A stretch of 44,946 nucleotides of DNA from Thioalkalivibrio sp. (GCA_007692435.1 RECA01000094.1:1-44946), one strand, 5' to 3'. Shown: positions 18,359 to 26,965, numbered from the stretch's first letter. Translations and numbers: made by a program. The notes: generated from the sequence alone by a model not told the origin.

Positions 18359-19786
18359 TCAGGAGACGTGTGGCGGTCCGGGCGGGGGGCCGTCCTTGTC
18401 GTTGTCCTTGTCGTTGTCCCGACGGGCCGCCTCCTCCCGCTGTTCCTTCAGATACTGCACCTTTTCCTTCACCAGCACGCCTGCGAGAAGGACCAGCGCG
18501 ATCAGGTTGGGCGCGGCCATCAGACCGTTCAGCGTGTCGGCGATGTCCCAGATCGTGGTCAGGCCGCCGATCGCACCCAGGAACAGGAAGGCAATGAAGA
18601 TGATCCGGTAGGGCTTCACCACCTTCGGACCGAAGGCATACTCCCAGCTCTTCTCGCCGTAGAAGTTCCAGGTCAGCATGGTGCTGTAGGAGAAGAGCAC
18701 GATCGCAACCACCACGATCCAGCCACCAAGACCGGGCAGCCCGGCGGTGAAGGCGCTGGTGGTCAGTTCCGCGCCGGTCTGGCCGGTATCGATCACGCCG
18801 GTGACCAGGATCACGAGCGCGGTCAGCGTGCACACCACCAGCGTGTCGATGAAGACCTCCCACATCCCCCACAGGCCCTGCGCATACGGCTTGCTGCGCG
18901 CCTGGGCGTGCACGATGGAGGCCGAACCCAGGCCGGCCTCGTTCGAGAAGATCCCGCGCGCGAAGCCGTAGCGCACGGCCATCGCGACCGTCGCACCGGC
19001 AAAGCCGCCAATCGCGGACGTCGGCGTGAAGGCACCCGCAAAGATCATTCCGAAGGCGGCCGGGATCTGAGCGTAGAAGCTCACCAGCACGCCGACCGCA
19101 CCGATCACGTAGATCAGGGCCATCGTCGGGACGATCTTCTCCGCGGTCACCGCAATGCGCTTGATACCCCCGAGGGTCACGACCCCGACGAGGATCATCA
19201 CAACGACTCCAGTGAACCAGGGCGGCACCCCCATGCTGGACTCGAGCGCGTGGGCCATGGTGTTCGCCTGCACCATGTTGCCGATGCCGAAGGCGGCAAG
19301 CCCGGCGAGGAAGGCGTAGAGCAACGCCAGCCACTTCCAGCGCTTCCCGAGCCCTTTCTCGATGTAGTAGAAGACACCCCCCGAGAACCGGCCCTCCTCG
19401 TCCACCTCCCGGTATTTCACACCGAGCGTGGCCTCCCCGAGCTTGGTCGCCATGCCGACCAGCGCGACCACCCACATCCAGAACACGGCCCCGGGACCGC
19501 CGAGGGCGATGGCCGTCGCGACCCCGGCGATGTTGCCGACACCGATGGTCGCGGCCATCGCTGAGGTCACCGCCTGGAAGGAGGTGATCGCCCCTTCCTC
19601 CTGGACCGCCTTCGGCTTCAGCAGGCTGCCAAAGGTGCGCCGCCAGGCGAAGCGAAGATGCGTGAACTGGAAGAATCCAAGCCGGATGGTCAGGTAGAGA
19701 CCCGTACCCACCAGCAGGATCATGAACGGAGGCCCCCAGACGATGCTGTTGAGCCAGTCGTTGAACACCATGAGTCCGTGGATCAT
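18359..19786 (-). CDS. Sodium/alanine (amino acid-cation) symporter, AGCS family
   Basis: A 475-residue polytopic inner-membrane transporter. AGCS signatures are clear: FTHLRFAWRRTFG, then AITSFQAVTSAMAATIGVGN, IAGVATAIALGGPGAVFWMW, FARGIFSNEAGLGSASIVHA and LTWNFYGEKSWEYAFG. These carriers import alanine or glycine with Na+, which suits a Na+-rich habitat. About 10 helices are visible. The hydrophilic tail ends with repeated DNDKDNDKD and prolines. I chose ATG 19786 (MIHGLMVFNDWLNS), preceded by GGGGGTGG; an ATG 20 codons upstream adds a non-family extension. Weak promoter-like sequence (TTGCGC-N17-TAAAGC) lies upstream. Confidence 0.9.
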   Translation of the reverse strand: MIHGLMVFNDWLNSIVWGPPFMILLVGTGLYLTIRLGFFQFTHLRFAWRRTFGSLLKPKAVQEEGAITSFQAVTSAMAATIGVGNIAGVATAIALGGPGAVFWMWVVALVGMATKLGEATLGVKYREVDEEGRFSGGVFYYIEKGLGKRWKWLALLYAFLAGLAAFGIGNMVQANTMAHALESSMGVPPWFTGVVVMILVGVVTLGGIKRIAVTAEKIVPTMALIYVIGAVGVLVSFYAQIPAAFGMIFAGAFTPTSAIGGFAGATVAMAVRYGFARGIFSNEAGLGSASIVHAQARSKPYAQGLWGMWEVFIDTLVVCTLTALVILVTGVIDTGQTGAELTTSAFTAGLPGLGGWIVVVAIVLFSYSTMLTWNFYGEKSWEYAFGPKVVKPYRIIFIAFLFLGAIGGLTTIWDIADTLNGLMAAPNLIALVLLAGVLVKEKVQYLKEQREEAARRDNDKDNDKDGPPPGPPHVS

Positions 19787-20107
19787 CGCTGCCACCCCCT
19801 GGTTGACCGCTGCGCGGCCTCGCTGACTGCCGGCTCCCCACTGCACCCCGGCGCTTGCGAATACGCTTTACCCCTTGCAGCCACAATGCGCAAGTGTCAA
19901 TACCCGCGCTATTGTCTGAACAGCCCGTCTCCCTGAACGCCCGCCGTGACAGCGGCCAACGGTTTCGGCCCCATCACCTCCGCCGATCACCCGCCTCGGC
20001 GGAACGCCATCGCTGCAAATCCCCGGCCGTTCGAGGGAATCTGCCGGGATTCGCGACCAGCCACCCCTCCCCGGGCCGGCGGGCCCGAGGCTGCGTCTCT
20101 GCCGGCG
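19787..20107. other. Intergenic region upstream of the symporter gene
   Basis: No gene is visible in these 321 bp. They hold a possible weak minus-strand promoter near 19865-19900 (TTGACA seven bases before a TTGCGC-N17-TAAAGC arrangement) and a 7-bp hairpin, CCGCCGA/TCGGCGG, at 19980-20002 that may follow the transcript of the small gene upstream on the minus strand. Confidence 0.4.
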
Positions 20108-20311
20108 CTACTCGCGGCCGCCGCGCCCCGAGGGGTCAAAGGGGTTGAACTGCTGCTTGAAGGTCTCCTGCATGCTGTCGACCATTGCCTGCTGCATGCC
20201 CTTCATCATCGCCTGCTGGAAGCTCGCGGCGAACTCGGCCTGCTTCTCCGAGGGGATGAAGAGTTCCTTGAATTCTTCCGGTGTGCATTCGATATCGATT
20301 CTGACGTTCAT
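20108..20311 (-). CDS. Small conserved cytoplasmic protein, DUF6489-like
   Basis: A 67-residue protein starting MNVRIDIECTPEEFKELF, with a Met/Gln-rich amphipathic helix (FQQAMMKGMQQAMVDSMQET) and a polar end (FNPFDPSGRGGRE). The opening strand with CTPEE resembles DUF6489 proteins, known mainly from Proteobacteria and of unknown function. There is no signal peptide. The ribosome site GGGAGGAGC lies eight bases before the ATG. It stands alone, with the symporter gene about 320 bp downstream on the same strand and repeat-rich DNA upstream. Confidence 0.7.
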   Translation of the reverse strand: MNVRIDIECTPEEFKELFIPSEKQAEFAASFQQAMMKGMQQAMVDSMQETFKQQFNPFDPSGRGGRE

Positions 20312-20391
20312 CCTGGTGCTCCTCCCGTGGTGTCGTTACGGCCCGGATGGCCCGGGTCCGTCAGTAAAGCGCTGAACAAGGCCACCCTGGC

Positions 20392-20504
20392 TTTCTCGGC
20401 GCACGCTGCGCTGCACAGACGTTCTGCAGCTTGCTTCAGAATCAACCACCCACGGTGGTCGATTCCGGCGGCACTGCCCTGTGCCGCAGGAAAACGCCGA
20501 GAAA
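20392..20504. repeat. 113-bp nested palindrome (fold-back)
   Basis: TTTCTCGGCG (20392-20401) pairs with CGCCGAGAAA (20495-20504). Near the centre, GAATCAACCACC (20439-20450) pairs with GGTGGTCGATTC (20454-20465) with one mismatch, leaving a 3-nt loop. Partial pairing of the flanks between them gives a cruciform-like element. There is no coding potential. It lies upstream of the DUF6489-like gene. Confidence 0.6.
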
Positions 20505-20574
20505 TCAGCGTTTCCTTAGCTCAGTATGCCCCTAACTCCCATGGCTCTGCGCCACCCCCGACGATGAAAGAAGA

Positions 20575-20687
20575 GTAGGGCGGAAGAGGGCGAAGCCCGT
20601 CATCCGCCATCCGGCGCCAGGGTAACCGCGTGCTCCAGGACATCGCGATCGCCGCATGGCGGATGACGCTACGCTCTTCCGCCCTAC
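20575..20687. repeat. Palindromic intergenic element with two perfect arm pairs
   Basis: GTAGGGCGGAAGAG (20575-20588) pairs with CTCTTCCGCCCTAC (20674-20687), and CGTCATCCGCCAT (20598-20610) pairs with ATGGCGGATGACG (20656-20668). The arms are perfect over 14 and 13 bp, around a 45-bp centre. Short GTAGGGCGGA...CGTCATCCGCC palindromes of this style are common between genes in many Gammaproteobacteria. The rest of this 715-bp gap, to 21026, holds only a TATACT (20917-20922) that may be the -10 of the next gene. Confidence 0.7.
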
Positions 20688-21026
20688 CGGTTCCCGAGGC
20701 GCACGCCGTGTTCTTTCACGCTAATCGCTCCCGCTCGCTTGCCGGGGGCACGTCCGGCACGGGGTGACCAGCCGTCCCGGCAGGTTGGCCATCCTCGGCA
20801 AGCAGACGCTTTTGCAATGCCCCCGGGCACGACCCGACACCCCCCGGAGCCGTCTAAAGAGCAGATCCGGCACCATCCGCGATGCCTACCGAGGTCGCTC
20901 GGCGGATCACCGGCGCTATACTCTGGTACGTGAGGCGGATCGCATCGACATCGGTTCGTTCTTCTGGCTCCGGGACGCACCGGTTGCGCCTGCAACGTAC
21001 GGTTTCAGTCAAGCGAGGTTCAAGCC

Positions 21027-22985
21027 ATGGATTTGTTGGTCCTCTTCCGCCCCGAGGTGATCATCTTCATCATCATTCTCGCCCTGATCGGCTTCAAGAT
21101 CGGCAAGATCGCACTCAATGAGCGCGTCGAGGAGGTCCTGGGAACCGAGCGCAAGAACCAGTCGCGCACCCTGAAGACGATGGACTCCGCCCACGCGGAC
21201 ACGCTGGAGAAGCTGCGGGAGGGGCACGCAGAGGAGCTCAGGCGCGTCCGGGACGACGCGGAGCGCACGGTCGAGGCCGCACGCGCCGACCAGGCGGCCG
21301 AACTCAAGCGCCTCAACGACGAATACAGCGCCTCCATCGAACGCCTGAACGAGGCAAACATCGCCAACGTCCGGGAGACCCGAGCCGAGTACGAGAACCA
21401 GTTCGGTGCCCTGCACGAGCAGTACGAGGGAGAGGTTCGCGCCGCGCGGGAAGAGATGGACCGCACCGTCCAGATGCTGCGGGCGGAACACAGCGAGTCG
21501 AATGAGGCCCTTCGTGCCGAATACGAGGAACGGCTGAAGGCGGAGAAGGGCGAACACGAACAGGAGCTCGCGGCCGTCCGGCGCGACCGCGACGAGGCCC
21601 TGAAGGCATTGAAGGCCGAGCACGAGGAGGCCACTGCGGCGCTCAAGCGGGAACACGAGGGCCAGCTCAAGGCCCTGAAGAAGGAGCACGAAGGCGCGAC
21701 TGCCGAGCTTCGGGCGGAACACGCGGAGGCCCTGAAGGCGCTGAAGGCCGAGCACGAGGGGGCTACCGCGGTGCTCAAGCGCGAACACGAGACGCACGTG
21801 CAGACGCTGAAGACCGAGCATGCCGACGCCATCCGGAACGTCAAACAGGAACACGAGGGCGCGCTGCACAGCCTGCGCACCGAGCACGGCCACTACGTCG
21901 ACAGCCTCAGGCGCGAGCAGCGGATGCTGATCGACGAGAAGGATGCGGAGATTCGCCGCGTGCGGAGCGAGGTCGCGGAACTGGAGTCGGCCGGGGCACG
22001 CCAGCAGAAGGAGATCCAGAAGCTGCAGGACACGATCCGCGAACTCAACGAAGGCGTCCGCGAGGCCAAGCAGAACAACGCCTTCGCGCTGTCGCAGTCG
22101 GGTGAGCGCTTCATCCGCGTGATCCGCACCGTGCAGGAACTGGCGATCGAGCTCGAGGAGACCTCGCGCACGGTCACCGGGGGCGAGTACTCCTTCATCA
22201 ACGCGATCAAGGACCAGCGCGACCGCGATACCGTGCTGCGCCTGGCCGGCGGGGGCGATGGGGGTCCGCACGAGGAAGGTCAAGCCACAGCCGCCGCCGG
22301 GTCTGCCGGGACAGCGGCGCCGGCGGACAGCGGGGGTGAAGGGCGCGAGCCTGGCGAGACCGCTGCGGCGCCGGTTGCCGCGCCGGCATCAAGGGCGGAA
22401 GGCGCGGACAAGGCAGCGCTGCAAGGGGAAGCCGCTGCACCCGCAACCCCTACGACCGGGGCTGCGCCCGCGCGCAAGACCAACGGGTCCGGCAAGGGGC
22501 CCGAAGCCACCGAGGCGACGGGCGCCGCCGCGCCCGGGTCCGGCACGGATTCCGGGGCTGCCAAACGCACGGAGCCCGAGGCGGAGTCGAAGCCCACGAA
22601 GGGCAAGGAGGCAGCGAGAGGCGAGCAGGCACCGTCCGTGGGGGAAACATCGGGTGGCAGCGCCGATAGTGCCCCCGGAAAGACGGACGGGGCCGGCAAG
22701 GGGGCAGCCCCAACGGGAACCCGTACCCCCGGCGCCACGGCGAGCGCGAAGGCGAAGCCGGACGCGAAGGCGACGAAGGCCGCGAACAAGGGCGCGCACG
22801 AGGCTTCAGCAGCCAAGGGGGCGCCGGCAAAACCCGCCAAACCCGCGGCGACCGCAAAGGCCGGCACCAAGAAGGCTTCTCAAGGCGGCACCGAGGGCAC
22901 CAGCAAGGCCGCGCCACAAAAGAAGCGGGCTGCAGCCTCCAAGGCGCGACGGCCGGCCGCCGCGAAGAAGCCCGCGACCACCTGA
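21027..22985 (+). CDS. Membrane-anchored coiled-coil protein with histone-H1-like tail
   Basis: A 652-residue protein in three parts. Residues about 5-25 are one membrane helix (LFRPEVIIFIIILALIGFKI). Residues about 30-390 form a long charged coiled coil containing an imperfect repeat of about 14 residues (ALKAEHEGAT.LKREHEG) and ending in a conserved-looking segment, SGERFIRVIRTVQELAIELE. Residues about 410-652 are low complexity, changing from Gly/Ala/Pro/Glu-rich to an Ala/Lys/Pro-rich C-terminus (AAASKARRPAAAKKPATT) like AlgP or H1-type tails that bind DNA. I do not recognise the full protein. An AAGCGAGG site precedes the ATG. The next gene follows after 9 bp. Confidence 0.75.
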   Translation: MDLLVLFRPEVIIFIIILALIGFKIGKIALNERVEEVLGTERKNQSRTLKTMDSAHADTLEKLREGHAEELRRVRDDAERTVEAARADQAAELKRLNDEYSASIERLNEANIANVRETRAEYENQFGALHEQYEGEVRAAREEMDRTVQMLRAEHSESNEALRAEYEERLKAEKGEHEQELAAVRRDRDEALKALKAEHEEATAALKREHEGQLKALKKEHEGATAELRAEHAEALKALKAEHEGATAVLKREHETHVQTLKTEHADAIRNVKQEHEGALHSLRTEHGHYVDSLRREQRMLIDEKDAEIRRVRSEVAELESAGARQQKEIQKLQDTIRELNEGVREAKQNNAFALSQSGERFIRVIRTVQELAIELEETSRTVTGGEYSFINAIKDQRDRDTVLRLAGGGDGGPHEEGQATAAAGSAGTAAPADSGGEGREPGETAAAPVAAPASRAEGADKAALQGEAAAPATPTTGAAPARKTNGSGKGPEATEATGAAAPGSGTDSGAAKRTEPEAESKPTKGKEAARGEQAPSVGETSGGSADSAPGKTDGAGKGAAPTGTRTPGATASAKAKPDAKATKAANKGAHEASAAKGAPAKPAKPAATAKAGTKKASQGGTEGTSKAAPQKKRAAASKARRPAAAKKPATT

Positions 22986-22994
22986 GGCCCGGGG

Positions 22995-23414
22995 ATGCGC
23001 TACCTTGCGGGAAGGTGCTTCATCGGGGCGGCGGCGCTGCTCGCCGTTGCCTGGATCCCGGCCCCGGTCAACGCCTTCTTCTGGTCGGGTCCTGGCTGTT
23101 TCGCGGCCAGCCTGCTCGGCATGGGAAGCGCCGGCGGCGGGCTGCATTTTTCCGTGGGCGGAGGTGCCCGCGGGACCGGCCCCGGCCCGGGTCATGGCTA
23201 TCATCCCGGGTATCGACCCCCACCCGGAGCCCCTCACCCGTACGCCCGGCCCGCACCGCTGATGTCGCCGCCATCCCCCTATGCGCCGCTCAGCCCGTCG
23301 CATCGCGGACAGGACATCATCGAAGGCAATACCTGGAGGGGCGCGACCAAGGACAGGCAGCCCTTCGAGACCGGCAGCGGCATCCCGGCGCCACAGAACC
23401 TGTGGCGGCAGTAA
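22995..23414 (+). CDS. Small exported Gly/Pro/His-rich protein, unknown function
   Basis: A 139-residue protein. A signal peptide (MRYLAGRCFIGAAALLAVAW ... NA) is followed by FFWSGPGCF, a glycine-rich stretch, and a Pro/His/Tyr-rich segment (HPGYRPPPGAPHPYARPAP). The polar C-terminus contains NTWRGATKDRQPFETGSG. It is aromatic- and glycine-rich, somewhat like sulfur-globule coat proteins, but shows no clear repeat, so I do not assign it there. It starts 9 bp after the coiled-coil gene and is probably in the same transcript. The ribosome site is weak (CCGGGG), consistent with translational coupling. Confidence 0.6.
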   Translation: MRYLAGRCFIGAAALLAVAWIPAPVNAFFWSGPGCFAASLLGMGSAGGGLHFSVGGGARGTGPGPGHGYHPGYRPPPGAPHPYARPAPLMSPPSPYAPLSPSHRGQDIIEGNTWRGATKDRQPFETGSGIPAPQNLWRQ

Positions 23415-23473
23415 GGCTGACCGTGGCCGAGGCCGAAGACGCCGCCGCGATGGACCCGAATCGGGGATGCGGC

Positions 23474-23502
23474 TTGACCCCCCAGGACACCGCGGCTATG
23501 AT
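23474..23502 (+). promoter_or_regulatory. Sigma70-type promoter of the tRNA array
   Basis: TTGACC (23474-23479), a 17-bp spacer and TATGAT (23497-23502) give a near-consensus promoter. A GC-rich discriminator (CTCCGGCTCGC) follows, as is usual for stringently controlled stable-RNA genes. The expected start is about 23509, some 33 bp before tRNA-Pro. Confidence 0.8.
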
Positions 23503-23541
23503 CTCCGGCTCGCTGTACTGGGCTTTCGCGGTTTGGCACTA

Positions 23542-23618
23542 CGGGGTATAGCGCAGTCTGGTAGCGCGCCTGCTTTGGGAGCAGGATGTCGGGGGTTCGA
23601 ATCCCTCTACCCCGACCA
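23542..23618 (+). tRNA. tRNA-Pro(TGG)
   Basis: A 77-nt cloverleaf. The acceptor is CGGGGTA paired with TACCCCG, then A and encoded CCA. The anticodon stem is CCTGC/GCAGG with loop TTTGGGA (anticodon TGG), and the T-loop is GTTCGAATC. It is the first gene of a four-tRNA array. Confidence 0.97.
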
Positions 23619-23634
23619 CTGCTCCACGCCACAC

Positions 23635-23711
23635 GCGCTCGTAGCTCAACCGGATAGAGCATCGGCCTTCTAAGCCGACGGTTGCAGGTTCGAGTCCTGC
23701 CGGGCGCGCCA
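23635..23711 (+). tRNA. tRNA-Arg(TCT)
   Basis: A 77-nt cloverleaf. The acceptor GCGCTCG pairs with CGGGCGC (one T-G pair), then G and encoded CCA. The anticodon stem is TCGGC/GCCGA with loop CTTCTAA (anticodon TCT), and the T-loop is GTTCGAGTC. It lies 16 bp after tRNA-Pro. Confidence 0.97.
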
Positions 23712-23747
23712 CCGCCCCAGGAAGTGGTCCAGTTACAGTGATACGGT

Positions 23748-23824
23748 GGTGACCGTAGCTCAGTTGGTAGAGTCCCGGATTGTGGCTCCGGTTGTCGTGG
23801 GTTCGAGTCCCATCGGTCACCCCA
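23748..23824 (+). tRNA. tRNA-His(GTG)
   Basis: The acceptor GTGACCG pairs with CGGTCAC, and the extra 5' G at position -1 (23748) pairs with C73, the mark of tRNA-His. Encoded CCA follows. The anticodon stem is CCGGA/TCCGG with loop TTGTGGC (anticodon GTG). Confidence 0.97.
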
Positions 23825-23835
23825 CCCCCCATTGC

Positions 23836-23911
23836 GGGCCGTTAGCTCAATTGGCAGAGCAGTAGACTCTTAATCTATTGGTTGTAGGTTCGATTCCTAC
23901 ACGGCCCACCA
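23836..23911 (+). tRNA. tRNA-Lys(CTT)
   Basis: The acceptor GGGCCGT pairs with ACGGCCC, then A and encoded CCA. The anticodon arm TAGA-CTCTTAA-TCTA gives anticodon CTT. The T-loop is GTTCGATTC. It is the last gene of the array; only a weak 6-bp hairpin (GGCACA/TGTGCC near 23990-24007) follows as a possible transcript end. Confidence 0.95.
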
Positions 23912-24064
23912 ATCCGATCGATGCCTTGCGTCACGACGCCGATCGTAGCCCCTAGCCGCGGCCACCCCTCCCGTCCAGTCCGCTCCGCGGGCACACGTCC
24001 TTGTGCCTTCCCGGTGGTGCCGGGGCGCCGGAGCGTCCCCGGTTCGAATCGGTTACCGCATAGG

Positions 24065-25024
24065 CTACATCCCCGCCTCGAGGATCAGGTAAGTCTGGTT
24101 CACGTTCCGGCGATGCCACTGGTCGTAGTGCAGCAGATGCTCGAAATCCGGCCAGTCGGCAAGGCGCTCGACCGTATCGTCCAGGGTCTCCCAGTCCTCC
24201 AGCCCCGCGCGCACCTCGGTCACCAGCCGCTCGAGATAGTCCCCTGCCTCGCGCCGGGCCGTCTCGACGTCCACCGCGGCCCCGTGGCCCGGAACGACGA
24301 TCTCGGGGTCCAGGGCCTCGATGCGTTCGAAGTTCTCCACCTTGCCCTTCGGGTCACTCCAGGAATGGATGCCGACGATGCGTTCCACATAGACCACGTC
24401 ACCCGCAAAGACGACCTCCTCGCCGGGGAGGTGCAGCAGGATGTCCCCGGGGAAGTGGGCATCCGCCACGTACATCATCTCGAACTCGACCCCGCCCACT
24501 TCCAGGCTGTGCGAGTCGGCATCGATGGGTTCTGGCGCCACCGTGGGCTCGGTTCCCGCCATGGCTTCCTCGCCCAGCACCCGCAGTGAGCGGTTCATGT
24601 GCGATTCGGCATACTGCTCCTGGGTACGGGCGGTACGCTCGAGCGCCACGATCTCGGCGCCCTGTTCCAGAAACCAGCCGTTACCGAGCCAGCGGTGATC
24701 CTGACTGCCGATGTTGATCACGTGCGTGATCGGCGCATCGGTGACGGTGGCCACTGCGTCGGCGATCATCTCCGCCACACGATGGCTGGGCCCGCTGTCG
24801 ACCAGCACCACGCCGTCGTCGGTCACGACGAATCCCGTGTTGTTGTTCATGCCCTGGTTCAGGGGCGAGCGCGCCTCGAGCGAGCCGTAGAAGTAGTAGA
24901 CCCGGTCCGTCAGCGCGATCGGTTCGAGGATCTCCTCGATCGGACGGTCGGCATCCGCTGCCGCGGGCGCCGCGACGAGGCTCAGTAACAGGAAGGCTGG
25001 AATCCATTGGTGCGGGGTCTTCAT
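24065..25024 (-). CDS. Exported metallo-beta-lactamase-fold protein with incomplete zinc motif
   Basis: A 319-residue protein with a signal peptide (MKTPHQWIPAFLLLSLVAAP-AAA). The fold elements are clear: TGFVVTDDGVVLVDSG, HVINIGSQDHRWLGN, VADAHFPGDILLHLPGEEVV, FAGDVVYVER and VPGHGA. It resembles the SoxH/quinoprotein-relay hydrolase branch. The usual HxHxDH motif is replaced by IGSQDH (residues 105-110): both early His ligands are lost, while Asp109-His110, the later His, the bridging Asp and PGHG remain. It may therefore bind one zinc or none. The substrate is unknown. It stands alone downstream of the convergent tRNA array. Confidence 0.8.
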   Translation of the reverse strand: MKTPHQWIPAFLLLSLVAAPAAADADRPIEEILEPIALTDRVYYFYGSLEARSPLNQGMNNNTGFVVTDDGVVLVDSGPSHRVAEMIADAVATVTDAPITHVINIGSQDHRWLGNGWFLEQGAEIVALERTARTQEQYAESHMNRSLRVLGEEAMAGTEPTVAPEPIDADSHSLEVGGVEFEMMYVADAHFPGDILLHLPGEEVVFAGDVVYVERIVGIHSWSDPKGKVENFERIEALDPEIVVPGHGAAVDVETARREAGDYLERLVTEVRAGLEDWETLDDTVERLADWPDFEHLLHYDQWHRRNVNQTYLILEAGM

Positions 25025-25148
25025 TCACTGTCTCCGTTTGAGTGCGTTTGCGCACGTGAGGGCGATGGCACACCCGGCCGGCGGTCCGGAGCGGCGGCCG
25101 ACTCAGGCAGGACGATGCAGTGTCGAAGATTAATCCGGGGCGGGGCCC

Positions 25149-25865
25149 TCAGGGCCTCCGGGTTGCCCCTTTCGCACCGCGATCCGCGCTCGCCGTCTGG
25201 GGGTCCGGCGCAGCATTTCCCTGGCGGTTACCGAGCTCCAGCCGCGCCACCTCGATCTCCGCATCGAAGGCCTCGCCGTAGGCCACCACGCCCACCGACT
25301 TGAGCGCGCTGACATCGAGGCGGCGCCAGGTGGCGCGACCTTCGAAGGCCGCGAAGGGGACGAACTGCTCCTGCCACGCGGTCCCGACCTCGATCGGTGC
25401 GCGGTAGTGCTGCCAGGGTTGCCAGGTCTGGCGGGTGCGCAGATGCAGGTAGTAAGGCCCGGGGGTCCCGCGGACCCTGATCCGCAGGCCCTCCCAGTCG
25501 CTGGCGTCGATGCTGCCACCCGCGGGGTCGAGCGGCAGACGGGCCTGGATGAATCCGCCGCGGTTCTCGAGCCGGACCTGGCCACGCAGGAAGAGCACCC
25601 GGCCGGCATCGCTCTCGCGGTAGCCGACCTCCATGTCGGACCGCCCACCCATCACGCGGTCGCTGACGCCCTCCCAGCGCGTGCCCACGGCCGACAGGTC
25701 ATCCGGGCGCTGGAAGTCATCGAGCAGGAAGGTTCCGGACATCGCCGTATCCTTGTCCGCCGCGCCCAGGAGTGGCGGGAGTGCGATCAACGCGACAAGG
25801 ACGACAGTCTGAGCCAGACGCCATCGATGACTCCTGCGAGGTGCGGCTTTTCGTTGTATTGCCAT
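25149..25865 (-). CDS. CIA30-family protein (complex I intermediate-associated 30-like)
   Basis: A 238-residue protein. After a basic N-terminus and a hydrophobic helix (LAQTVVLVALIALPPLLG, about 19-36) comes a CIA30/galactose-binding-like jelly roll: FLLDDFQRPDD, WEGVSDRVMGGRSDMEV, NRGGFIQARLPLDP, WEGLRIRVRGTPGPYYLHLR, VPFAAFEGR and LKSVGVVAYGEAFDAEIEV. These match bacterial CIA30 proteins. Bacterial members are of unknown role and need not act in complex I assembly. I chose ATG 25865 as the start of the N-terminal export or anchor segment; an 81-bp upstream extension lacks such features. It is divergent from folD. Confidence 0.8.
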   Translation of the reverse strand: MAIQRKAAPRRSHRWRLAQTVVLVALIALPPLLGAADKDTAMSGTFLLDDFQRPDDLSAVGTRWEGVSDRVMGGRSDMEVGYRESDAGRVLFLRGQVRLENRGGFIQARLPLDPAGGSIDASDWEGLRIRVRGTPGPYYLHLRTRQTWQPWQHYRAPIEVGTAWQEQFVPFAAFEGRATWRRLDVSALKSVGVVAYGEAFDAEIEVARLELGNRQGNAAPDPQTASADRGAKGATRRP

Positions 25866-25981
25866 CGTCAGTGGGCGCAGCTTAACGCGAAAATCGCATC
25901 GCGCACACCGGGGCCGCGGGTGCGCGTCGCCGGCGGCATTGGGCATAATGGGGGTTTGGGCGACCGGCGGGGACGGTTCAC

Positions 25982-26854
25982 ATGACAGCGAGGATCATCG
26001 ATGGCCGCGCGATCGCGGCCCGGCACCGCGCCCGCGTCGCCGAGGAAGTGGCCGAGCTCACCGGTGCCGGGCAGCGCCCGCCAGGCCTTGCCGTAGTGCT
26101 GGTCGGCACCGACCCGGCCTCCGAGGTCTACGTGCGCAACAAGCGCAGGGCCTGCGAGCAGGTGGGCATCGCATCGCATTCCTTCAACCTCCCCGAACAG
26201 ACCACGCAGACCGACCTGCTGGCCCTGATCGACCGGCTGAACCGCGATCGCGCGATCGACGGCATCCTGGTGCAGCTCCCCTTACCCCCCCACATCGACA
26301 CCGAAACGGTGATCGAGGCCATCGATCCGGCCAAGGACGTCGACGGCTTTCATCCCTACAACATCGGACGGCTGGCCGTCCGGCTGCCCCGCCTGAGCCC
26401 ATGCACCCCGCGTGGCGTGATGGAACTGCTGCACGAGACCGGCGAAGTCTTCAAGGGGCGCACCGCCTGCGTGATCGGCGCGTCGAACATCGTCGGGCGT
26501 CCGATGACCCTGGAGCTGCTGCTCGCCGGTGCCACCATCACGGTGTGCCATCGCTTCACGACCGACACCCGGGCACACGTGCGCGAGGCGGACCTGGTGA
26601 TCGCCGCCGCGGGAAGGCCCGGCCTCGTCAGGGGCGACTGGATCAAGCCGGGGGCCACGGTGATCGACGTGGGTATCAACCGGATGGAGGACGGAACGCT
26701 CTGCGGCGACGTCGAATTTGACGCGGCTGCAGAGCGGGCCGCCTGGATCACGCCGGTGCCCGGCGGCGTCGGCCCGATGACGGTGGCGGTGCTGCTCAAG
26801 AACACCCTGCAGTCGCGCCGCTTCGGCGAGATCGAGGTTCCCGCTCCTGCATGA
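25982..26854 (+). CDS. folD: Bifunctional methylenetetrahydrofolate dehydrogenase/cyclohydrolase FolD
   Basis: A 290-residue enzyme of standard length. It has the catalytic [14 protein letters not shown] (Tyr and Lys), [32 protein letters not shown], the NADP fold ([17 protein letters not shown]), [14 protein letters not shown] and the signature [13 protein letters not shown]. It interconverts methylene-, methenyl- and formyl-tetrahydrofolate in the cytoplasm. The ATG is at 25982. A CATAAT (25944-25949) upstream is a fair -10 without a good -35. A hairpin follows its stop directly. Confidence 0.96.
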   Translation: MTARIIDGRAIAARHRARVAEEVAELTGAGQRPPGLAVVLVGTDPASEVYVRNKRRACEQVGIASHSFNLPEQTTQTDLLALIDRLNRDRAIDGILVQLPLPPHIDTETVIEAIDPAKDVDGFHPYNIGRLAVRLPRLSPCTPRGVMELLHETGEVFKGRTACVIGASNIVGRPMTLELLLAGATITVCHRFTTDTRAHVREADLVIAAAGRPGLVRGDWIKPGATVIDVGINRMEDGTLCGDVEFDAAAERAAWITPVPGGVGPMTVAVLLKNTLQSRRFGEIEVPAPA

Positions 26855-26888
26855 GGCGCCGGCACCTGGCCCCGGCTGGGGCGGCGCC
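26855..26888 (+). terminator. Hairpin directly after folD
   Basis: GGCGCCG (26855-26861) pairs with CGGCGCC (26882-26888), with an inner CCCC/GGGG pair. The stem begins at the base after the folD stop. There is no T-run. A TAGAAT at 26901-26906 just after it could serve as the -10 for the cyclophilin gene. Confidence 0.45.
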
Positions 26889-26965
26889 GGCCGTTCAGGG
26901 TAGAATCTGGCCTGACACCCGGACCGGGGTTACCATCCTCGCCCCGTCCAGAGAAGGATTTTCGA

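Noticed and set aside
20575-20687. Integron attC site
   Set aside because: The palindrome lacks the conserved attC core sites and there is no integrase or cassette array.
24020-24060. tRNA remnant (GGTTCGAATC near 24041)
   Set aside because: Only a T-loop-like decamer is present; no acceptor or anticodon arm can be built around it.
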